DNA from: Acanthosepion esculentum
Lineage: Eukaryota > Mollusca > Cephalopoda > Sepiida > Sepiidae
Assembly (NCBI GenBank): GCA_964036315.1
Contig: OZ038478.1
Coordinates: forward strand, 147,754,683 to 147,818,682
Direction: 5' to 3'
Length of the DNA stretch: 64,000 bases
Below, one piece after another: positions 60,330-64,000 of the stretch. Numbering within the stretch: the stretch's first letter is position 1; every line of letters starts with the position of its first letter. The notes below the pieces were generated by a model. It searched no databases. It was not told the origin of the DNA and worked only from the letters and a program-made list of their open reading frames with translations. A program made the position numbers and the translations under genes.

Positions 60330-61927
60330 TCTTATGTGAACGTACCCATAATAATAATGGACTATTCCGGACATCATAAATACGGCGCCTCAAGAGGGAG
60401 CAGAGTTCAGAGCCAGTCCTTTTTGGACGACTCGGCTAGACGGTCGAACTCTCTGCCTCTGAGGCAGAGGGGAACTCTCTGCCTTTGGGCAGAGAGGAAC
60501 TCGGACGAGGCTCCGCCGAAGGGCAGAGCCTCGTTCGGGGAGGTTGACCGGCCCGATCCCGTTTATACGGAATCTACGGGCTATTTTTTGGCCGAGCCTA
60601 CGGGCTCGGGTACCCCACTTTAAACCCGGCCTTGTGCCACATCTGTCCCTCGTGGGGAGGACACTAAATACTTCAGAGCCAGTCCTTTTTGGACGACTCG
60701 GCTAGACGGTCGAACTCTCTGCCTCTGAGGCAGAGGGGAACTCTCTGCCTTTGGGCAGAGAGGAACTCGGACGAGGCTCCACCAAAGGGCAGAGCCTCGT
60801 TCGAGGAGGTTGACCGGCCCGATCCCGTTTATACGGGATCTACGGGCTATTTTTTGGCCGAGCCTACGGGCTCGGGTACCCCACTTTAAACCCGGCCTTG
60901 TGCCACATCTGTCCCTCGTGGGGAGGACACTAAATACTTCAGAGTCAGTCCTTTTTGGACGACTCGGCTAGACGGTCGAACTCTCTGCCTCTGAGGCAGA
61001 GGGGAACTCTCTGCCTTTGGGTAGAGAGGAACCCGGACGAGGTTCCGCCGAAGGGCGGAGCCTCGTTCGGGGAGGTTGACCGGCCCGATCCCGTTTATGC
61101 GGGATCTACGGGCTAATTTTTGGCCGAGCCTACGGGCTCGGGTACCCCACTTTAAACCCGGCCTTGTGCCACATCTGTCCCTCGTGGGGAGGACACTAAA
61201 TAATTCAGAGCCAGTCCTTTTTGGACGACTCGGCTAGACGGTCGAACTCTCTGCCTCTGAGGCAGAGGTGAACTCTCTGCCTTTGGGCAGAGAGGAACCC
61301 GGACGAGGTTCCGCCGAAGAGCGGAGCCTCGTTCGGGGAGGTTGACCAGCCCGATCCCGTTTATACGGGATCTACGGGCTATTTTTTGACCGAGCCTACG
61401 GGCTCGGGTACCTCACTTTAAACCCGGCCTTGTGCCACATCTGTCCCTCGTGGGGAGGATACTAAATACTTCAGAGCTCAGTCCTTTTTGGACGACTCGG
61501 CTAGACGGTCTCTAGGCAGAGAGGATCCGCCGAAGGGCAGAGCCTCGTTCGGGTAGGTTGACCAACCCGATCCCGTTTATACGGGTTCTACGGGCATTTT
61601 TGGCCGAGCCTACGGGCTCGGGAATACCCACGGTAAACTCGGCCTTGTGCCACATCTATCCCTCGTGGGGGGACAGTAAATACTGTTCATAGTCAGTCAG
61701 AGTAGAGACAGAGTTAGACGATTACGGTAAGACATTGGAATAGTGATACTTGTCGAGACAACATAGTTCACTCTAACCAAATCTGATATTCATTACTAAT
61801 ACTTCTACTTCTTTGTACATATTTCTGTTTGTAATATATCAGTGTTATTCCATACCTGTGTTCGTGTTATTCTTCATTGGTTCTACCTTGGACCATCACC
61901 GTAGTACAAGGAACTTGGACCATGACA
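60330..61927 (+). repeat. Solo LTR expanded to 1.6 kb by an internal tandem array
   Basis: The LTR starts TCTTATGTGAACGTACCC (TGTTATGGGAACCTACCC in the 62695 copy) and ends TTGGACCATGACA. Both sides carry the 5-bp duplication AAATG (60325-60329 and 61928-61932), which fixes the borders. The left about 75 bp and the right about 230 bp match the other solo LTRs; the extra length is the tandem array 60407-61690. No internal retrotransposon sequence is attached. Confidence 0.88.
60407..61690 (+). repeat. 266-bp tandem repeat, four full units plus a divergent fifth
   Basis: Units begin at 60407, 60673, 60939, 61205 and 61471, an exact 266-bp period. The fifth (about 220 bp) has an internal deletion and resembles the single unit in the 19576 LTR rather than units 1-4. 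Each unit is GC-rich against an AT-rich window and packs short inverted repeats: CTCTGCCTCTGAGGCAGAG, CTCTCTGCC..GGGCAGAGAG, GAGGCTC..GAGCCTC, and CCGAGCC-TAC-GGGCTCGG. The repeated short open frames it creates (60327-60623, 60689-60889) are by-products of the array. Confidence 0.95.
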
Positions 61928-62019
61928 AAATGTTATTCATTTTATGAGGTTGAATCATAAATAATTTATGTTATTGATTAGCAAATTGTTATTCAACAAA
62001 TAACACGTTACTCAGTTAT

Positions 62020-62455
62020 ACATAGATCATTATTTGCAACAAATTGTCAATTATCAGGCTGCCCATTTTTACATTTTGAGTAAAATTCCGCCGATTTAAT
62101 AACTTCCAGGAACCCTTGAATTTGGTTTTATTTAGATAAGTTTTTTCTTGTTGTTCTGCCGGTAACGAAAAATGTAATACTCTGTTGGTGTACAGTCTGT
62201 TGCGTATAGATGTTGGATAGAACAGACCAGCAATGAATCCAAAATTTTGTCTTGTGTCATACTTGCTGTATTCAGCTTTGCATTTGTCCAAGAGCTGAAC
62301 AATACTCTTTCTAATGATAAGTGCATGAACTTTTTCGAACAAATGTTTATGAAAGCTGTAACTGATGAATGTATAAATATGCTTTTATTTTTACACTGCA
62401 TTTTAAAAAACTCTAAATGAATAATAACCCGACCATTCCACATCTCGCACAACAT
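62020..62455 (-). pseudogene. Mariner transposase C-terminal remnant
   Basis: The minus strand reads WNGRVIIHLEFF, then TNAKLNTASMTQDKIL (family form DNAKPHTA.MTQ.KIL) and TDCTPTEYYIFRYRQN (family form SPDLAPTDYHLFRSLQN). These are the blocks around the second and third catalytic Asp; here the first of them is altered and the second is Glu. It is a different lineage from the 9541 copy. The region overlaps two frames, so an indel is present. No TIRs found. Confidence 0.72.
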
Positions 62456-62694
62456 TAACTTACTTTCACAGACCTCAGATCAGAATATTTATCCTTGACA
62501 ATTCACTGCATTTCCCATTGAAACTTGCTGTATGTTAAAATGATTCTTAACTTCACGTATAACTAGTAGTTATGAGTGCAAGTTCGACATTAAAAAAGAT
62601 GTAGGGGGTCTGAAATGGTAGAATTTTGTATATAATATTTGGCACACGCAGAACTGTGTTAAACACACAAGATACTAGATACGAAGTAAATTAT

Positions 62695-63003
62695 TGTTAT
62701 GGGAACCTACCCATAATAGTAATGGACTAGTCCGTATCCAATAAATACTGCGCCTCAAGAGGAAGCAGCGGAAACAGTGAGAGACAGAGTCAGGCAGTCG
62801 GCTAGATGATTACAGTAAGACATTGGAATAGTGATACTTGTCCAAACAACATAGTTCTCTCTAACCTAACCTGATTGTTACTACTAACACTTCTACTCTT
62901 TGTACATATATTCTATCTATAATATATCTGTGTTATTCCCTACCTGTGTTCATTGGTTCTAACTTGGACCATCACCGGGGTACAAGGAACCTGGAGCATA
63001 ACA
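62695..63003 (+). repeat. Solo LTR (309 bp) with perfect 5-bp target duplication, no hairpin unit
   Basis: It begins TGTTATGGGAACC and ends GGAGCATAACA. Identical ATTAT sequences flank it (62690-62694 and 63004-63008). It matches the 19576 and 60330 LTRs at both ends and along GTAAGACATTGGAATAGTGA but lacks the GC-rich unit, so it represents the short form. Its architecture also matches the gypsy 3' LTR at 12651-12885. Confidence 0.92.
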
Positions 63004-63009
63004 ATTATG

Positions 63010-64000
63010 TATCTTCTTCAACTAATTGTGTCCTCTCTCCTCGCTGACGTTAATTAGTTTACATTAAGAAACGCTTAAAAGAGTGGTACACCAGTCGTAA
63101 TCATAGTGTCACTCTCTCTGTATTTCTTTGTGATATACTCCTACTGCAACTCTATATGAAATGAAGGTAGGGGAGGTTATCTCATCTTCGAGGAGCTTTT
63201 GTTACAACACCGTGTTCTAGTATTTCCTTTAGTCCTCCCAATCGAGAGAATTTGTCTCTGTGTCTGCGCACCTGCTCAGGGACGAAAGCTTCCGAAACAA
63301 AAATATATGTTGCTTTGATTCCTGTGTATACGTTAAAGTTTTACTAATGTTTTCTCACTCATGAATTTGTCTCCTCAACACAAGTAATTGTGTTAAATCC
63401 ATTTCTAGGGTGGCGTCCTCCGCCTGGTAGTTAGAGATCCAAATCTGAGAAAGCTATCCAATTATCAGGGCGATTGTTTTGTCAATTGCTAAATGGTATC
63501 TATAGCATGCAGAATTATCTGGTGGTGCATTCTACGGAATGATGAAGTATATAGCTATAGTTTTGCATTGTAGCATTTATTGAGGATAGGTATTTTATAT
63601 GTACGACTTAGGTTGTTGCTGATTCGTTACCTAAGTTCCTCACATACATTAAAAATAAGACTAAAATTATTGCATACAGTAGTGTAAAAGCAGATTATAT
63701 ATGAAAAAAGTAGACTATTGTTTTTCCAAATAAAATATGCTGTCTACTCTCCAACTATGCAGAAATTGAAATACATCTTCAAGAAGTCAAAACGTAACTT
63801 CTCTTATTATCTGTAACTAAACACAGCCAAACTACACCAGTTAAGGATTTTACAATCCGGTCTAAACAAACCTAATCATAAAAGTAAACGCTAAAAACAA
63901 CCATCGTCATGGGCTTGTTGCCTTTATCAAAGATGGGTTACAGTGAGACAAAAGCCTTAAATCGAGGACTGAATTAGCATTAATGTGATTTCGTTTGTTC
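63010..64000. other. Unassigned sequence
   Basis: No open frame, repeat end or RNA signature recognised to the end of the window. Confidence 0.45.

Noticed and set aside
60327..60889. Repeated 66-98 codon frames with identical peptide endings
   Set aside because: They are produced by the 266-bp tandem array inside the LTR; the period is not a multiple of three, and the frames stop and restart in each unit.
60407..61690. CRISPR array
   Set aside because: Units are contiguous 266-bp tandem copies without unique spacers, inside an LTR of a eukaryotic retroelement.

Overview
The window looks like gene-poor intergenic DNA from a large, AT-rich, repeat-dense invertebrate genome. The mix of long (TA)n, (CA/GT)n and compound microsatellites with Penelope-like, Ty3/gypsy, Ty1/copia, jockey/CR1-like and Tx1/L1-like LINEs and several Tc1/mariner lineages fits a mollusc, and a cephalopod such as an octopus is my best guess (inference, no species marker seen). 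I found no convincing host gene, rRNA, tRNA or CRISPR array. Almost every open frame that makes sense as protein comes from a transposable element (TE), and nearly all are broken.

Layout. 1-9 kb: microsatellites, unannotated AT-rich sequence and two antisense LINE 3' ends. 8.8-10.4 kb: a LINE 3' fragment, then an internally deleted mariner with intact terminal inverted repeats (TIRs) and a TA target duplication. 12.6-16.9 kb: a 5'-truncated Ty3/gypsy element on the minus strand (gag, zinc knuckles, protease, RT, RNase H, integrase, one 3' LTR). 18-21.6 kb: minus-strand LINE pieces around a solo LTR. 22.4-23.5 kb: a Penelope element. 25.1-28.5 kb: a long decayed Tx1/L1-like LINE with a Gln-rich ORF1. 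29.3-30.5 kb: possible Helitron-like sequence. 31.5-36.2 kb: three copies of a second Penelope-like family whose RT motif is YRDDG; the middle copy keeps a 545-codon frame. 37-38 and 42.9-43.5 kb: Tc1-like and Tc1/mariner-like fragments. 38.8-39.5 kb: a direct and inverted repeat triplet with microsatellite arms. 44.34-46.76 kb: a TIR element with an exact 8-bp target duplication that carries a compact 140-aa gene. 48.5-49.8 kb: a second gypsy pol. 50.7-53.9 kb: LINE ORF1 and RT pieces with copia fragments between them. 54.4-55.5 kb: a fourth YRDDG Penelope-like copy. 60.3-63.0 kb: two solo LTRs, one swollen to 1.6 kb by a 266-bp tandem repeat.

Most notable items: (1) the 2,420-bp TIR element (44344-46763), which holds one intact small gene with TATA box and poly(A) signals but no recognisable transposase; (2) an LTR family present with zero, one and about five copies of a GC-rich, hairpin-dense internal unit; (3) hammerhead-ribozyme-like cores in Penelope-type terminal sequence; (4) the 38.8-39.4 kb inverted duplication. 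All similarity calls were made by eye from translated motifs; none has been checked by database search.
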